From assembly GCF_034058155.1 (NCBI RefSeq), contig NZ_CP139148.1, positions 310,001-374,000 of the forward strand: a stretch of DNA of 64,000 nucleotides. Direction: 5' to 3'. Each line of letters opens with the position of its first letter. The stretch's first letter is position 1. The notes under the pieces are model-generated. The model was not told the DNA's origin, ran no database searches, and saw only the letters and a program-made list of their open reading frames with translations. Shown piece by piece: positions 1 to 9,362 of this stretch. The position numbers were made by a program, and so were the translations under genes. This stretch comes from Flavobacterium sp. KACC 22761 (GTDB lineage Bacteria; Bacteroidota; Bacteroidia; Flavobacteriales; Flavobacteriaceae).

Positions 1-881
1 CAGTTGTTTGCAGAACCATACGCTCCGTCACCTTTCCATTGAATGGCAAAAATAGATTCTTCGTTATTATTGTTTGGATAAGTAAACAAATCACCAAAAC
101 TCTTCGTTGGCAATTGATCTCCTCCTAACAATTTAAATTCTCCACTACTGATTACAGCTTCTGCCATAGCTTTTGCATTTGCATAATCTTTTTGGTACAA
201 ATACACTTTAGCCAACATTGCTCTTGCAGAACCTTTAGAAACGTGTCCATTATTTGCATAATTAGTTCCTCTTGTTTTAGCAGCTAATAATTCAATTGCT
301 TTTAAATAATCCATTGTGATTAATTTATAAATATCAGCAACTGTATTTGTATTCACATAAGGATTACTTGTATAATCCAGCGGGTTTTCAATAATTGGCA
401 CCGGCCCCCAAAGCCTTACCAAATCAAAATAAGCCGTAGCTCTCATGAAGTAAGCTTCTCCGATTGTATTGTTCAAAACTGCTTTATCGACGTCTGGACC
501 TACTCTGGCAGCCAAAAAGTTAATAATCATATTAGATTGCTGCACATTTGCCCATAATGACGACCAACCATTTACTAATTCAGGATCACTTCCGTTTAGT
601 GAAAATGTTCTTAATCCGCTTACGTCAGGAGAACCTGAATACATGTTTCCTGAACCCACTTCAAGCGCCCACCAAAACTTGTTATACATTTGGAACCAAG
701 TTCTGCTGTACATACCATTTGTAGCCGATGAAACCTGATCGTTTGTGCTGTAATATGAATCTAAACTTATTCCATCTTCAGAAGGTCTGTCTGTAAAATC
801 ATCTGAACATGAAGCAAAAGTCAGAAATGCCGTTGCTATCAAAAGCAAACTATATCGAGTTAAAAAAGATTTCTTTTTCAT
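1..881 (-). CDS. SusD/RagB-family outer-membrane glycan-binding lipoprotein, partial
   Basis: Reading the minus strand from the ATG at 881 gives 293 codons with no stop before the window edge, so the C-terminus is missing. The N-terminus is a lipoprotein signal ending ATAFLTFASC (Cys25), followed at once by SDDF. That acidic stretch resembles the surface-export signal known for Bacteroidetes lipoproteins. Later segments such as YFMRATAYFDLVRLWGPVPI and ARAMLAKVYLYQKDYANAKA are typical of the TPR-like helices of SusD. The start lies 13 bases after the SusC stop, giving the usual susC-susD order in one operon. The known family role is to form the lid over the SusC transporter and bind the target glycan on the cell surface. 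The mannan substrate is inferred from the neighbours. Confidence 0.93.
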   Translation of the reverse strand, partial: MKKKSFLTRYSLLLIATAFLTFASCSDDFTDRPSEDGISLDSYYSTNDQVSSATNGMYSRTWFQMYNKFWWALEVGSGNMYSGSPDVSGLRTFSLNGSDPELVNGWSSLWANVQQSNMIINFLAARVGPDVDKAVLNNTIGEAYFMRATAYFDLVRLWGPVPIIENPLDYTSNPYVNTNTVADIYKLITMDYLKAIELLAAKTRGTNYANNGHVSKGSARAMLAKVYLYQKDYANAKAMAEAVISSGEFKLLGGDQLPTKSFGDLFTYPNNNNEESIFAIQWKGDGAYGSANN

Positions 882-894
882 TTTTTTTTAATTT

Positions 895-3800
895 TTAAAA
901 TTCTAAGTTAAGACCAACTAAAAACGTTCTTGCAATTGGATATCTTCCGTTGTCAATTCCTGATAAAAGCACATTTTGATTAAATGAACCAATCTCTGGA
1001 TCGTAACCTGAATATTTAGTAAACGTGTATAAATTTTGAGCAGATCCGTATAATCTTAATCTTGAAATTTTATATTTTGAAATAACATCCTGTGGCAAAG
1101 AATACCCTAACGTAACGTTTTGAATTCTCAAATAAGAACCATCCTCAACATAACGATCCGAAATCAGCAAGTTAGTATTTGAAGCATCAGCAAGTGGTCT
1201 TGGATTATTGCTTGCCGTATTTGTAGAAGAATAATAATCCATTGCATCAACTAACTGATTGTCATACAAAGAAGCATTTGTTGTTCCTGCTCTTTTCGTC
1301 AAGTTCATAACATCATTTCCGTATGATCCTTGAAGGAAAATAGAAAGATCTACATTTTTATACTTGAAATTATTTGTAAAACCGTAAGTGAATTTTGGAT
1401 GCGGATTTCCGATGAACGTTTTATCAGCGGCATCAATTTTTCCGTCGCCATTTACATCAACATATTTCACATCTCCAAGTGAAGTTTCTCCAGCTCCAGT
1501 TCCAACAGCCTGACCAAATTGAAGCGGTGCTTTATCTAAAACTGCCTGATCTTTAAAAATTCCGTCTGTTTTATATCCGTAGAACAATCCAATTGGATTT
1601 CCAACTGTAGTATTAGTAACAACAACTGGCTGATATCCGTTTGTATTTACCTCTTGCGTCAACACAATTCCGTTTGCGATTTCATCCAAATTATTTTTGT
1701 AATGAGAAACCACCATTGAAGCATTCCAATTGAAATTTCCTGTAGATCTCAAGTCATAACCAAGAGTCAAATCAAAACCTTTGTTGCTCATTGTACCTAA
1801 ATTAGAATAAGGTGCCGAAACTCCTCCGTATTGACCTCCACCTCCAGTTAAGTAAAGCGGCAATGGCACTTGGAATAAGAAACCTTCTGATTTTTTGTCA
1901 TAAACATCAAAACTTGCAGAAAGTTTACTGTCAAACAAAGTAAAGTCGATACCAATATTGGTTTGGTTTAATGATTCCCAAACTAAATTTGGATTTGGAT
2001 AATTTGACGGTAAAAATCCGCTTCCTAATCCTGAATTTTGAGTTCCTAACATTGCAGAGTAACTGTTGTTTGGAATTTGCTGATTTCCAGTTTCTCCGTA
2101 ACCAATTCTAAATTTAATATTGTCAATATATTTGCGTGTTCCTTCCATGAAAGATTCATTAGACAATCTCCAAGAACCAGAAATCGCATTGAAAACACCT
2201 TTTTGATTGTCTGTAGTTGGGTCAAATTTAGACGAAACGTCCTGTCTGATCGAAGCCGTAATACTGTATTTATCATTGAAATCATAAATAATACGAGCAA
2301 AAAGAGACGAAAGTGATGCACTACCTTTATATTGAGTAACTGTATTATTATCTACATCAGCTAAATTTATTGTATGAATTGAATTGGTTTTGAAGCCTTG
2401 CGCTGATGCAATCAAACCTTCCCAATGAGAATCGTTAGCTTCCTGACCTGCTAAAACCGTGAATTTATGTTTCCCAATAGTTTTATCGTAAGTCAATAAA
2501 TTTTTGATGTTTGTAGAATACCAATTTTGTCTTCTTACATCAAGATCTGCTAATAAATTGGTTTGGCTTCCCCATTTATAAGATGGTCTGAAATCGTCAT
2601 TTTCAGAAAATTCAGTATTTGCAGCTAATTCGATACGGTATTTCAAGCCTTTAACAATTTCAGCCTCAGCATATACATTTCCAAGGAAATTTTTTCTAAT
2701 CAATTTATTATCTCTAGTTAAAGCTTCAGCAACTGGATTATAATAGGTTACGCTCTGCTCTGATGTTGGTGGTCCGGCAAAAGTTCCATCTACATTTCTA
2801 ACTGGGATATCAGGCGACTGTAATAAAGTGTTTGAAATCAAACCAGAGAAACTTTGGTTAACTGTAATTCTTTCATTTGTGATACCACCTGTAAGATTTC
2901 CTCCAACTCTCAACCAAGACTTGATTTTAGAATCCAAATTCAATCTAACTGTATATCTTTTTAAACCAGAATTGATGATCGTTCCTTCGTTATCTAAATA
3001 ACTTCCAGACAAATAGTAGCTTGTTCCATCTTTAGCACCAGAAAAAGATAACTGATGGCTGTTTGAAATAGCTGTTCTATAAACCTCATCTTGCCAATTC
3101 GTTCCAGGCCCCAATAATTCAGGATGAGAAAATTCCTGACGTGTTTGGAAACCCCATAATTTTGCCAAATTAGTTTTCAAAGTTGCATATTCTGGCAAAG
3201 TCAAAACATCTAATTTATTGGCAACAGTTGCGAACGAAGTGTAGTTTTCATAAGATACTTTTCCTGTTCCTTTTTTACCTTGTTTTGTAGTAATAATGAT
3301 AACACCATTTGCACCTCTAGATCCATAAATTGCTGTTGCAGAAGCATCTTTCAAGATATCCATAGATTCAATATCATTTGGATTGATCATAGAAAGCGGG
3401 CTCATCGCGTTGTTTCCGCTTCCTCCCGAAGAAGAAAAACCGTCTTTTCCTGCCAAAGTCTGGCCACTTGTAGATTTTCCAGTTGCGTCTCCAGAAATAG
3501 GCACACCATCAATTACATACAAAGGCTCGTTTGTCCCTGTAATAGAAGTAGTTCCACGAACTCTTACAGAAGCTGCACCTCCAGGCTGTCCAGAGTTGTT
3601 TGTTACCGAAACCCCAGCCGCTTTACCCTGAAGCATCTGATCGATAGAAACTTGCTTTAAATTTTCAATATCTGATGACTTTACCGAAGATATTGAACCG
3701 TTTACGTCTTTCTTTTTCTGAGTTCCGTAACCAATTACAACTACCTCTTTTAAATCTTCTGAGCTAGATTGCAGCGTAACATTGATTTTTGTTCTGCCGC

Positions 3801-4086
3801 CGACAGCTATTTTTTGAGAATCAAATCCAATAAATGAAACTAATAAAGTTCCGTTTGCAGGAGCATCGATCGTGTATTTACCATCAAAATCAGTTGAGGC
3901 AGTAGTTTTTGTGCCAACAACAGAAATGTTGGCTCCCGGAATGGTCAATCCCTTGTCATCAGAAACTACTCCTGATATTTTAACCTGAGCAGTAATAAAA
4001 TTACTAGTCAGTAACAAGAATAAAATCAAAGGAACCGCTCTGTGGTTAGCATTCCAATGAATAAAGTTAGTCATTAGTTTTTTCAT
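895..4086 (-). CDS. SusC/RagA-family TonB-dependent outer-membrane transporter
   Basis: This protein has 1063 residues, the usual SusC size. A signal peptide ends near residue 34 (NFITAQ). It is followed by a carboxypeptidase-D regulatory-like beta-sandwich (about 35-115, beginning VKISGVVSDDKGLTIPGANI), the plug segment with EEVVVIGYGTQKKKDVNG, and the family hallmark PLYVIDGVPI near residue 190. The remainder is a TonB-dependent beta-barrel ending in phenylalanine (GLNLEF), as expected for outer-membrane barrels. In this family the barrel imports oligosaccharides into the periplasm using TonB energy, with SusD as lid. It is first in the operon with the SusD gene, and the adjacent mannanases suggest manno-oligosaccharides as cargo. 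There is no N-terminal secretin/STN domain, so it is not of the type that signals through an anti-sigma factor. Confidence 0.96.
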   Translation of the reverse strand: MKKLMTNFIHWNANHRAVPLILFLLLTSNFITAQVKISGVVSDDKGLTIPGANISVVGTKTTASTDFDGKYTIDAPANGTLLVSFIGFDSQKIAVGGRTKINVTLQSSSEDLKEVVVIGYGTQKKKDVNGSISSVKSSDIENLKQVSIDQMLQGKAAGVSVTNNSGQPGGAASVRVRGTTSITGTNEPLYVIDGVPISGDATGKSTSGQTLAGKDGFSSSGGSGNNAMSPLSMINPNDIESMDILKDASATAIYGSRGANGVIIITTKQGKKGTGKVSYENYTSFATVANKLDVLTLPEYATLKTNLAKLWGFQTRQEFSHPELLGPGTNWQDEVYRTAISNSHQLSFSGAKDGTSYYLSGSYLDNEGTIINSGLKRYTVRLNLDSKIKSWLRVGGNLTGGITNERITVNQSFSGLISNTLLQSPDIPVRNVDGTFAGPPTSEQSVTYYNPVAEALTRDNKLIRKNFLGNVYAEAEIVKGLKYRIELAANTEFSENDDFRPSYKWGSQTNLLADLDVRRQNWYSTNIKNLLTYDKTIGKHKFTVLAGQEANDSHWEGLIASAQGFKTNSIHTINLADVDNNTVTQYKGSASLSSLFARIIYDFNDKYSITASIRQDVSSKFDPTTDNQKGVFNAISGSWRLSNESFMEGTRKYIDNIKFRIGYGETGNQQIPNNSYSAMLGTQNSGLGSGFLPSNYPNPNLVWESLNQTNIGIDFTLFDSKLSASFDVYDKKSEGFLFQVPLPLYLTGGGGQYGGVSAPYSNLGTMSNKGFDLTLGYDLRSTGNFNWNASMVVSHYKNNLDEIANGIVLTQEVNTNGYQPVVVTNTTVGNPIGLFYGYKTDGIFKDQAVLDKAPLQFGQAVGTGAGETSLGDVKYVDVNGDGKIDAADKTFIGNPHPKFTYGFTNNFKYKNVDLSIFLQGSYGNDVMNLTKRAGTTNASLYDNQLVDAMDYYSSTNTASNNPRPLADASNTNLLISDRYVEDGSYLRIQNVTLGYSLPQDVISKYKISRLRLYGSAQNLYTFTKYSGYDPEIGSFNQNVLLSGIDNGRYPIARTFLVGLNLEF

Positions 4087-4167
4087 AATAAATGTTTGGT
4101 TAGTTTAAATTGTTTTACTCATAATTAAGCAATAAAAAGGGTGTGATTTATTTCCTAAATTATGTAA

Positions 4168-4194
4168 CAAATCTATAACAGAACAAAACATCAA
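4168..4194 (-). promoter_or_regulatory. Possible susCD promoter in the 311-bp gap 4087-4397
   Basis: On the minus strand TAGATTTG (4175-4168) fits the Bacteroidetes -7 box TAnnTTTG. A TTG at 4194-4192 lies 16 bases upstream of it, slightly short of the usual 17-23. Transcription would start near 4163, leaving a leader of about 75 bases before the susC ATG. The rest of the gap is AT-rich; I see no small gene or convincing hairpin in it. Confidence 0.45.
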
Positions 4195-4397
4195 ATCGAT
4201 AGTATTATATCATTTAATGATAATATTTTTACTATATCAGTTAAAAAAAACACATATGAAAATAAAAACAGACTTTAATTACGTTTTTCACAATAACATC
4301 TCTTAAATCACCAGTTCTTATAAATAAAAATGAACGAATTTGCCAAAAGCAAACGATTTCGTTAAAAATAATATTTGTTTGTGAAAAAAAAGTATCA

Positions 4398-5276
4398 CTA
4401 TAAAATACGTTTCAATCCCGAAAATTCTTCGCGATATTGGCTAGGAGTGCAATTTTTGGTCGCTTTAAAACTACGATTAAAGTTGGCAATATTATTGAAA
4501 CCAGATTTAAAAGCGACTTCAGAAACACTCATATCTTTCTCAACCAGCCAGCGTGCCGCATATCCTATTCGGATATCGTTAATATAGTTGACAAAAGTTT
4601 TTCCTGTGCGTTTTTTAATAAATCGATTAAAAGAAATTATAGACATGCTTGCCACATTTGCAGCATCTTCTAAAGTGATTTTATCAGCAAAGTTTTTCTG
4701 AACATATTCATAAACCAACTTCATTTTATCATAATCATCAAACGTATCATAATCTACCGTATAAGTAGAAAGCAAACGCTGATTTCTGGAATTTGCCAGA
4801 TCATATAATAAGGAAGTAATTTCCAAAAAATAATCCATTCCGTCTAATTTAGACAGTCTTACAAGCCTTGGCGTCAATTCTTCGGCTGTTTTTTTTGAAA
4901 AAAGAATTCCATGGATCGATCTGTTAAACATATCTCGGATCGGATTCATGATTCGTCTTGAAAGCAACGATTCGTGAAATAAATCATTATGAAACTGTAT
5001 TGTGATTTCATGAATTTTTTTGCTCGTGCATTTATTCAACTCCCAACCATGATATAAATTTGGCCCAATTAAAACCAATTCAACATTGTCGATTTCCTCA
5101 ATATTATCTCCAACAACACGCTTCACTCCTTTTCCATTTAAGATAAAATTGATCTCAAACTCTGGATGATAATGAACAGGAAAATCAAAACTATCCTTAA
5201 CTCTGTCAAAAACCAAAAAACTATCTCCAGCCGATAGCGGTGCGATTTCTCTATAAAAATTTTTAGCGTTGCTCAT
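4398..5276 (-). CDS. AraC-family transcriptional regulator with N-terminal cupin sensor
   Basis: This is a 292-residue protein. Residues about 20-100 form a cupin-like sugar-binding domain (VHYHPEFEINFILNGKG is a typical cupin strand with paired histidines). Residues about 190-285 form the two helix-turn-helix motifs of AraC, with LEDAANVASMSIISFNRFIK, then VSEVAFKSGFNNIANFNRSF and a final CTPSQYREEF. It has no signal peptide or membrane span, so it should sense a cytosolic ligand, unlike the hybrid two-component regulators of many PULs. It lies between susCD and the divergent mannan catabolic operon, so the most direct inference is that it controls both in response to mannobiose or a product of it. 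The ligand is not shown by the sequence. Confidence 0.93.
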   Translation of the reverse strand: MSNAKNFYREIAPLSAGDSFLVFDRVKDSFDFPVHYHPEFEINFILNGKGVKRVVGDNIEEIDNVELVLIGPNLYHGWELNKCTSKKIHEITIQFHNDLFHESLLSRRIMNPIRDMFNRSIHGILFSKKTAEELTPRLVRLSKLDGMDYFLEITSLLYDLANSRNQRLLSTYTVDYDTFDDYDKMKLVYEYVQKNFADKITLEDAANVASMSIISFNRFIKKRTGKTFVNYINDIRIGYAARWLVEKDMSVSEVAFKSGFNNIANFNRSFKATKNCTPSQYREEFSGLKRIL

Positions 5277-5440
5277 ATCTTAAAAACTATTTCATGAAAT
5301 AATAGGTCATTTTTTGTTTGCAATAATATGATATATAATTGATAAAATAATATTAATTACAGAATAAACATCCAATTATCTTTGAAAAATAGAATTATCA
5401 ATTTTATAAAAACTGTATTAATAATAAACATTAATCATTT

Positions 5441-5485
5441 TTTCTAGAATATCTTTTTATAGTTTTAATAATTTTATCTAGAAAA
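5441..5485. promoter_or_regulatory. Paired TCTAGAA motifs upstream of the mannan operon, possible AraC sites
   Basis: TTTCTAGAAT (5441-5450) and ATCTAGAAAA (5476-5485) carry the same TCTAGAA core 34 bases apart (5443 and 5477), about three helical turns. They sit 90-130 bases before the GH26 ATG, between the regulator and the operon. AraC-family proteins often bind repeated half-sites, so these are candidates. Nothing in the sequence proves binding. A -7-like TATCTTTG is at 5377-5384 without a well-placed -33 TTG. Confidence 0.3.
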
Positions 5486-5570
5486 CCATGCTGAATTATC
5501 GATTGAAATTTACACTGTAAAAATCACGTGCTCAAGACCTAATTCTGTGCAGATTACATAAAAAAACCAA

Positions 5571-6707
5571 ATGAAAAAAAACATACTTGCTATTTTTATA
5601 ATCCTATTTATAGGAACTTCATGCTCTTCAAAAAGCATTGTAAGTGATACTAATTTGTCAATTTCAGATAAAAAAGCGACACCTGAAACTGTAGCACTTT
5701 ATAAAAAACTAAATCAATTAATCCAGAAAGGATATCTTTTCGGGCATCAAGACGACCTTGCTTATGGCGTAAATTGGAAATATGAAAACGGCCGAAGCGA
5801 TGTCAAAGAAACAGCAGGAGATTATCCAGCAGTTTATGGCTGGGATATCGCGGGTTTGGAAAAAGACGATTATAAAAATATCGACGGAGTTCCTTTTGAT
5901 AAAATGAAGCAATACATAAAAGAAGCAAATGAACGTGGCGGAATTTCGACAATAAGCTGGCATTTTGACAATCCCGCAACCGGAAAAAATGCTTGGGACA
6001 ACACCCCAAATACGATCAAAACAATTTTGCCTGGCGGCGAAAATCATAAAAAATTTACTTCTAGGCTTGATAAAGCTTCCGTTTTCTTTCTGTCTTTGAA
6101 AGATAAAAAAGGGAAAAACATTCCGATACTTTTCAGACCTTATCACGAACTTACTGGAGGCTGGTTTTGGTGGGGAAAAGGAAATTGTACGCCTGAAGAA
6201 TTCAAAGCAATATGGAAATTCACCTTTGAATACCTTCAAAAAAAGGGCGTTCACAACCTAATTTATATTTACAATACTAGCAGTTTTGGCACAAAAGAAG
6301 ATTTTCTCGCGAATTATCCTGGCGATAATTATGCCGATATTTTGAGCTTTGACAGTTATCAAAATAATGACGACAAAGACGGCAAAAAATTCATTGACGA
6401 AGTTCAGAAGCAACTTAAAATTATAAACGAAATTGGTTTAGAAAAACACAAATTAATCGCCATTGCCGAAGCAGGTTACGAAGCTGTTCCAGATCCAAAA
6501 TGGTGGACAGGAACTTTAAACAAAGCGATTGGTGATTACAAAATATCTTATGTTTTGCTTTGGAGAAACCACGGCTGGCAAGAGAAGGAACAAAAAATGC
6601 ATTATTACGCTCCGTTTTCAGGACAAGTCAGCGAAAAGGATTTTATCGATTTTTACAACCTCGATAAAACGCTCTTTGAAAAAGACATTCAAAAAGTTTT
6701 AAAATAA
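5571..6707 (+). CDS. GH26 beta-mannanase lipoprotein (first copy)
   Basis: This 378-residue endo-acting GH26 enzyme is predicted to cut beta-1,4-mannan. A lipoprotein signal ends FIGTSC (Cys18), and the residues after Cys (SSKSIVSD) lack an early acidic cluster, which suggests a periplasmic-facing lipoprotein. The family motifs are clear: YLFGHQDDLAYG near the N-terminus, RPYHELTGGWFWWG with the acid/base Glu193, and IAEAGYE with the nucleophile Glu300. The 107-residue spacing matches characterised GH26 mannanases, as does WHFDNP. It is first in a plus-strand operon, 37 bases ahead of the transporter. The closest known arrangement is the Bacteroides fragilis mannan operon (GH26, transporter, GH130, epimerase), where the GH26 releases mannobiose. 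Exact product size cannot be read from sequence. Confidence 0.93.
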   Translation: MKKNILAIFIILFIGTSCSSKSIVSDTNLSISDKKATPETVALYKKLNQLIQKGYLFGHQDDLAYGVNWKYENGRSDVKETAGDYPAVYGWDIAGLEKDDYKNIDGVPFDKMKQYIKEANERGGISTISWHFDNPATGKNAWDNTPNTIKTILPGGENHKKFTSRLDKASVFFLSLKDKKGKNIPILFRPYHELTGGWFWWGKGNCTPEEFKAIWKFTFEYLQKKGVHNLIYIYNTSSFGTKEDFLANYPGDNYADILSFDSYQNNDDKDGKKFIDEVQKQLKIINEIGLEKHKLIAIAEAGYEAVPDPKWWTGTLNKAIGDYKISYVLLWRNHGWQEKEQKMHYYAPFSGQVSEKDFIDFYNLDKTLFEKDIQKVLK

Positions 6708-6744
6708 CAACCAAATCTAAATTACAACCATTAAAAAGAACTCA

Positions 6745-8136
6745 ATGCACGACAAAATTAATTTAAAAGAAAAAATCGGTTACGGTCTTGGAGACGCTGC
6801 ATCATCCATGTTTTGGAAAATTTTCAGCATGTATCTTCTCTTTTTCTATACCGATGTTTTCGGATTAGCGCCGGCTGTCGTAGGAACCATGTTTTTAATT
6901 ACAAGAATCTGGGATTCCTGTTTTGACCCTATCGTAGGAATCATTGCCGACAGAACAAAAACAAAATGGGGGAAATTCAGACCCTATTTGCTGTGGGTTG
7001 CCGTGCCTTTTGCCGTAATTGGAGTTTTGACTTTTTATACTCCAGACTTTGATGAAAAAGGAAAAATCATCTACGCATACGTGACTTATTCGCTAATGAT
7101 GATGATTTATTCCTTAATCAATGTTCCTTATGCTTCACTTTTGGGCGTAATGTCGTCTGACCGAAAAGAAAGAACAACTTTATCTTCATACCGAATGGTT
7201 TTTGCTTTTGGAGGAAGTCTTTTGGCACTTTGGCTGATAGAACCTTTGGTGAACTATTTTGGTGGGAGCCTGAACTCTAAAACAGGCTGGTTAATCACAA
7301 TTGCCGTTTTCGGATTTATTACAACAGCATTTTTCTGGGCTTGTTTTTTCTTTACCAAAGAAAGAGTAAAACCAATTGAAAACGAAGAATCAAATTTAAA
7401 AGAAGATCTAAAAGATTTACTTCAAAACCGTCCTTGGTGGATTTTATTAGGCGCAGGAATTGGGACTTTAGTTTTTAACTCTATCCGAGATGGTGCGGCC
7501 GTTTATTATTTCAAATATTATGTAAGCAGTTCTATCAACTTTGATTTTTCGCTTTTTGGAACTGATTTCCACATGACGCCAACTTCCATCTATTTGGTTT
7601 TGGGTCAAGCGGCAAATATTATCGGAGTGATTTTGGCAACTCCAATTGCGAACAAAATTGGGAAGAAAAAGACCTTTTTCGGAGCAATGGCTCTGGCTTC
7701 AATTTTAAGCATGATTTTCTATTTCTTCGGAAAAGAAGATGTTTTCCTAATTATGACTTTCCAACTTTTAATCAGTATTTGTGCGGGTTGTATTTTTCCA
7801 TTAATCTGGTCAATGTATGCAGACAGCGCCGATTATTCGGAATGGAAACAAGGACGTCGTGCAACTGGATTAATATTTTCAGCTTCATCAATGTCACAAA
7901 AATTCGGATGGACAATTGGTGGTGCTGGCGCCGGATGGCTTTTGGGTTATTACGGTTTTCAAGCCAATGTTGAACAAACTGCCACAGCACAACACGGAAT
8001 TCAGTTAATGTTAAGTATACTTCCTGCAATCGCAGCAGCAATATCAGTCGCTTTTATCTTATTCTATCCTTTATCTGAAGAAAAACTGCAAACGATCGAA
8101 CAAGATTTAAACGAAAAAAGAGACCAAAAAATTTAA
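6745..8136 (+). CDS. GPH-family (MelB-like) inner-membrane sugar:cation symporter, probable mannobiose importer
   Basis: This 463-residue protein has about 12 hydrophobic segments. Its N-terminal signature is that of glycoside-pentoside-hexuronide symporters: EKIGYGLGDAASSMFWK, then DPIVGIIADRTKTKWGKFRP. The second half contains SMYADSADYSEWKQGRRATG, another strong GPH hallmark. The family moves disaccharides or glycosides across the cytoplasmic membrane with H+ or Na+. The gene sits between a mannobiose-producing GH26 and the cytosolic GH130 and epimerase, so mannobiose is the natural cargo; this is inference from context. Spacing to the next gene is 29 bases. Confidence 0.93.
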   Translation: MHDKINLKEKIGYGLGDAASSMFWKIFSMYLLFFYTDVFGLAPAVVGTMFLITRIWDSCFDPIVGIIADRTKTKWGKFRPYLLWVAVPFAVIGVLTFYTPDFDEKGKIIYAYVTYSLMMMIYSLINVPYASLLGVMSSDRKERTTLSSYRMVFAFGGSLLALWLIEPLVNYFGGSLNSKTGWLITIAVFGFITTAFFWACFFFTKERVKPIENEESNLKEDLKDLLQNRPWWILLGAGIGTLVFNSIRDGAAVYYFKYYVSSSINFDFSLFGTDFHMTPTSIYLVLGQAANIIGVILATPIANKIGKKKTFFGAMALASILSMIFYFFGKEDVFLIMTFQLLISICAGCIFPLIWSMYADSADYSEWKQGRRATGLIFSASSMSQKFGWTIGGAGAGWLLGYYGFQANVEQTATAQHGIQLMLSILPAIAAAISVAFILFYPLSEEKLQTIEQDLNEKRDQKI

Positions 8137-8165
8137 ACATAAATCAGATACAGAAATAAAAATAT

Positions 8166-9356
8166 ATGACAACAATAGCATCTTCAGTTGGTTTTCAAGA
8201 TCGAAAAGCAGCATTAGAAAAAGAACATAAAACACTCATTGAGCAAAAAAATGCTCCTGAAGAAAATGCAGGAAACGGAATCTATCAGCGTTATCAAAAC
8301 CCTGTTGTTACTGCGGCTCACGTGCCTTTGAACTGGCGTTTTGATTTAAACGAAAAAACAAATCCGTTTTTGCAGGAAAGAATCGGGATGAATGCTGCTT
8401 TCAACGCTGGCGCAATGAAATGGAACAAGAAATATTTGCTTGCAGTACGTGTTGAAGGAATCGACAGAAAATCTTTTTTTGCTATTGCAGAAAGTCCAAA
8501 CGGAATTGATAATTTCAAATTTTGGGAAAAACCATGTGTAATTCCGCAAACCGAAGAACCGGATACAAACGTTTATGATATGCGCTTGATTAACCACGAA
8601 GACGGCTGGGTTTATGGTATTTTTTGTACCGAAAGAAAAGATCCAAAAGCACCAAAAGGCGATACAAGTTCGGCTGTAGCCAATGCCGGAATCGTGCGTT
8701 CTAAGGATTTAGTAAGCTGGGAAAGACTTCCTGATTTGATCTCGAACACAGGACAACAACGAAATGTAGTATTGCATCCTGAATTCGTAAACGGAAAATA
8801 CGCTTTATACACGCGTCCACAAGATGGTTTTATTGATGTAGGTTCAGGAGGTGGAATCGGTTTAGGATATGTTGACGACATGACAAATCCTATCGTGAAA
8901 GACGAAAAAATCATTTTCGGGAAACAATATCATACTATTTATGAACTCAAAAATGGTCTTGGCCCAGCTCCAATCAAAACAGAAAAAGGCTGGTTGCATT
9001 TGGCACATGGCGTTCGTAATACTGCGGCAGGTTTGCGTTATACACTTTATATGTTCATGACCGATTTAAATGATATCACAAAAGTAACGCACGTTCCAGC
9101 AGGCCATTTTATGGGTCCAGAAGGAATTGAAAGAGTTGGCGACGTATCAAATGTATTGTTTTCAAATGGATGGATCGAAGATACTGACGGAACAGTTTAC
9201 ATTTATTATGCATCATCAGATACGCGAATGCATGTTGCGGTTTCATCAGTTGCAAAACTAATTGATTACGTTACAAATACCCCAGAAGATACTTTTATTT
9301 CTGCAGGTTCTGTAAAAACAATCATCAGCCAAATCGATAAAAATAACGCAATATAA
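8166..9356 (+). CDS. GH130 4-O-beta-D-mannosyl-D-glucose phosphorylase
   Basis: This 396-residue protein has no signal peptide and is cytosolic. It is a five-bladed beta-propeller phosphorylase of GH130. Visible features are YQNPVVTAAHVPLNWRFDLN, GMNAAFNAGAMKWNKKYLLAVRVEG, VYDMRL with the likely catalytic Asp138, and GLGPAPIKTEKGWLHLAHGV. Length and motifs match the GH130_1 type characterised in Bacteroides and Ruminococcus, which splits mannosyl-glucose with phosphate into alpha-mannose-1-phosphate and glucose. The next gene encodes the epimerase that makes this substrate from mannobiose, which strongly supports that specificity over direct mannobiose phosphorolysis (GH130_2). Six bases separate it from the epimerase start. 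Confidence 0.93.
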   Translation: MTTIASSVGFQDRKAALEKEHKTLIEQKNAPEENAGNGIYQRYQNPVVTAAHVPLNWRFDLNEKTNPFLQERIGMNAAFNAGAMKWNKKYLLAVRVEGIDRKSFFAIAESPNGIDNFKFWEKPCVIPQTEEPDTNVYDMRLINHEDGWVYGIFCTERKDPKAPKGDTSSAVANAGIVRSKDLVSWERLPDLISNTGQQRNVVLHPEFVNGKYALYTRPQDGFIDVGSGGGIGLGYVDDMTNPIVKDEKIIFGKQYHTIYELKNGLGPAPIKTEKGWLHLAHGVRNTAAGLRYTLYMFMTDLNDITKVTHVPAGHFMGPEGIERVGDVSNVLFSNGWIEDTDGTVYIYYASSDTRMHVAVSSVAKLIDYVTNTPEDTFISAGSVKTIISQIDKNNAI

Positions 9357-9362
9357 TTCGTC

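Noticed and set aside
469-738. Open frame on the plus strand inside the SusD gene
   Set aside because: It is antisense to a clear SusD frame and has no family features.
3280-3660. Plus-strand open frames inside the SusC gene (also 3383-3631)
   Set aside because: Shadow frames of a well-conserved coding region; composition is unlike a real protein.
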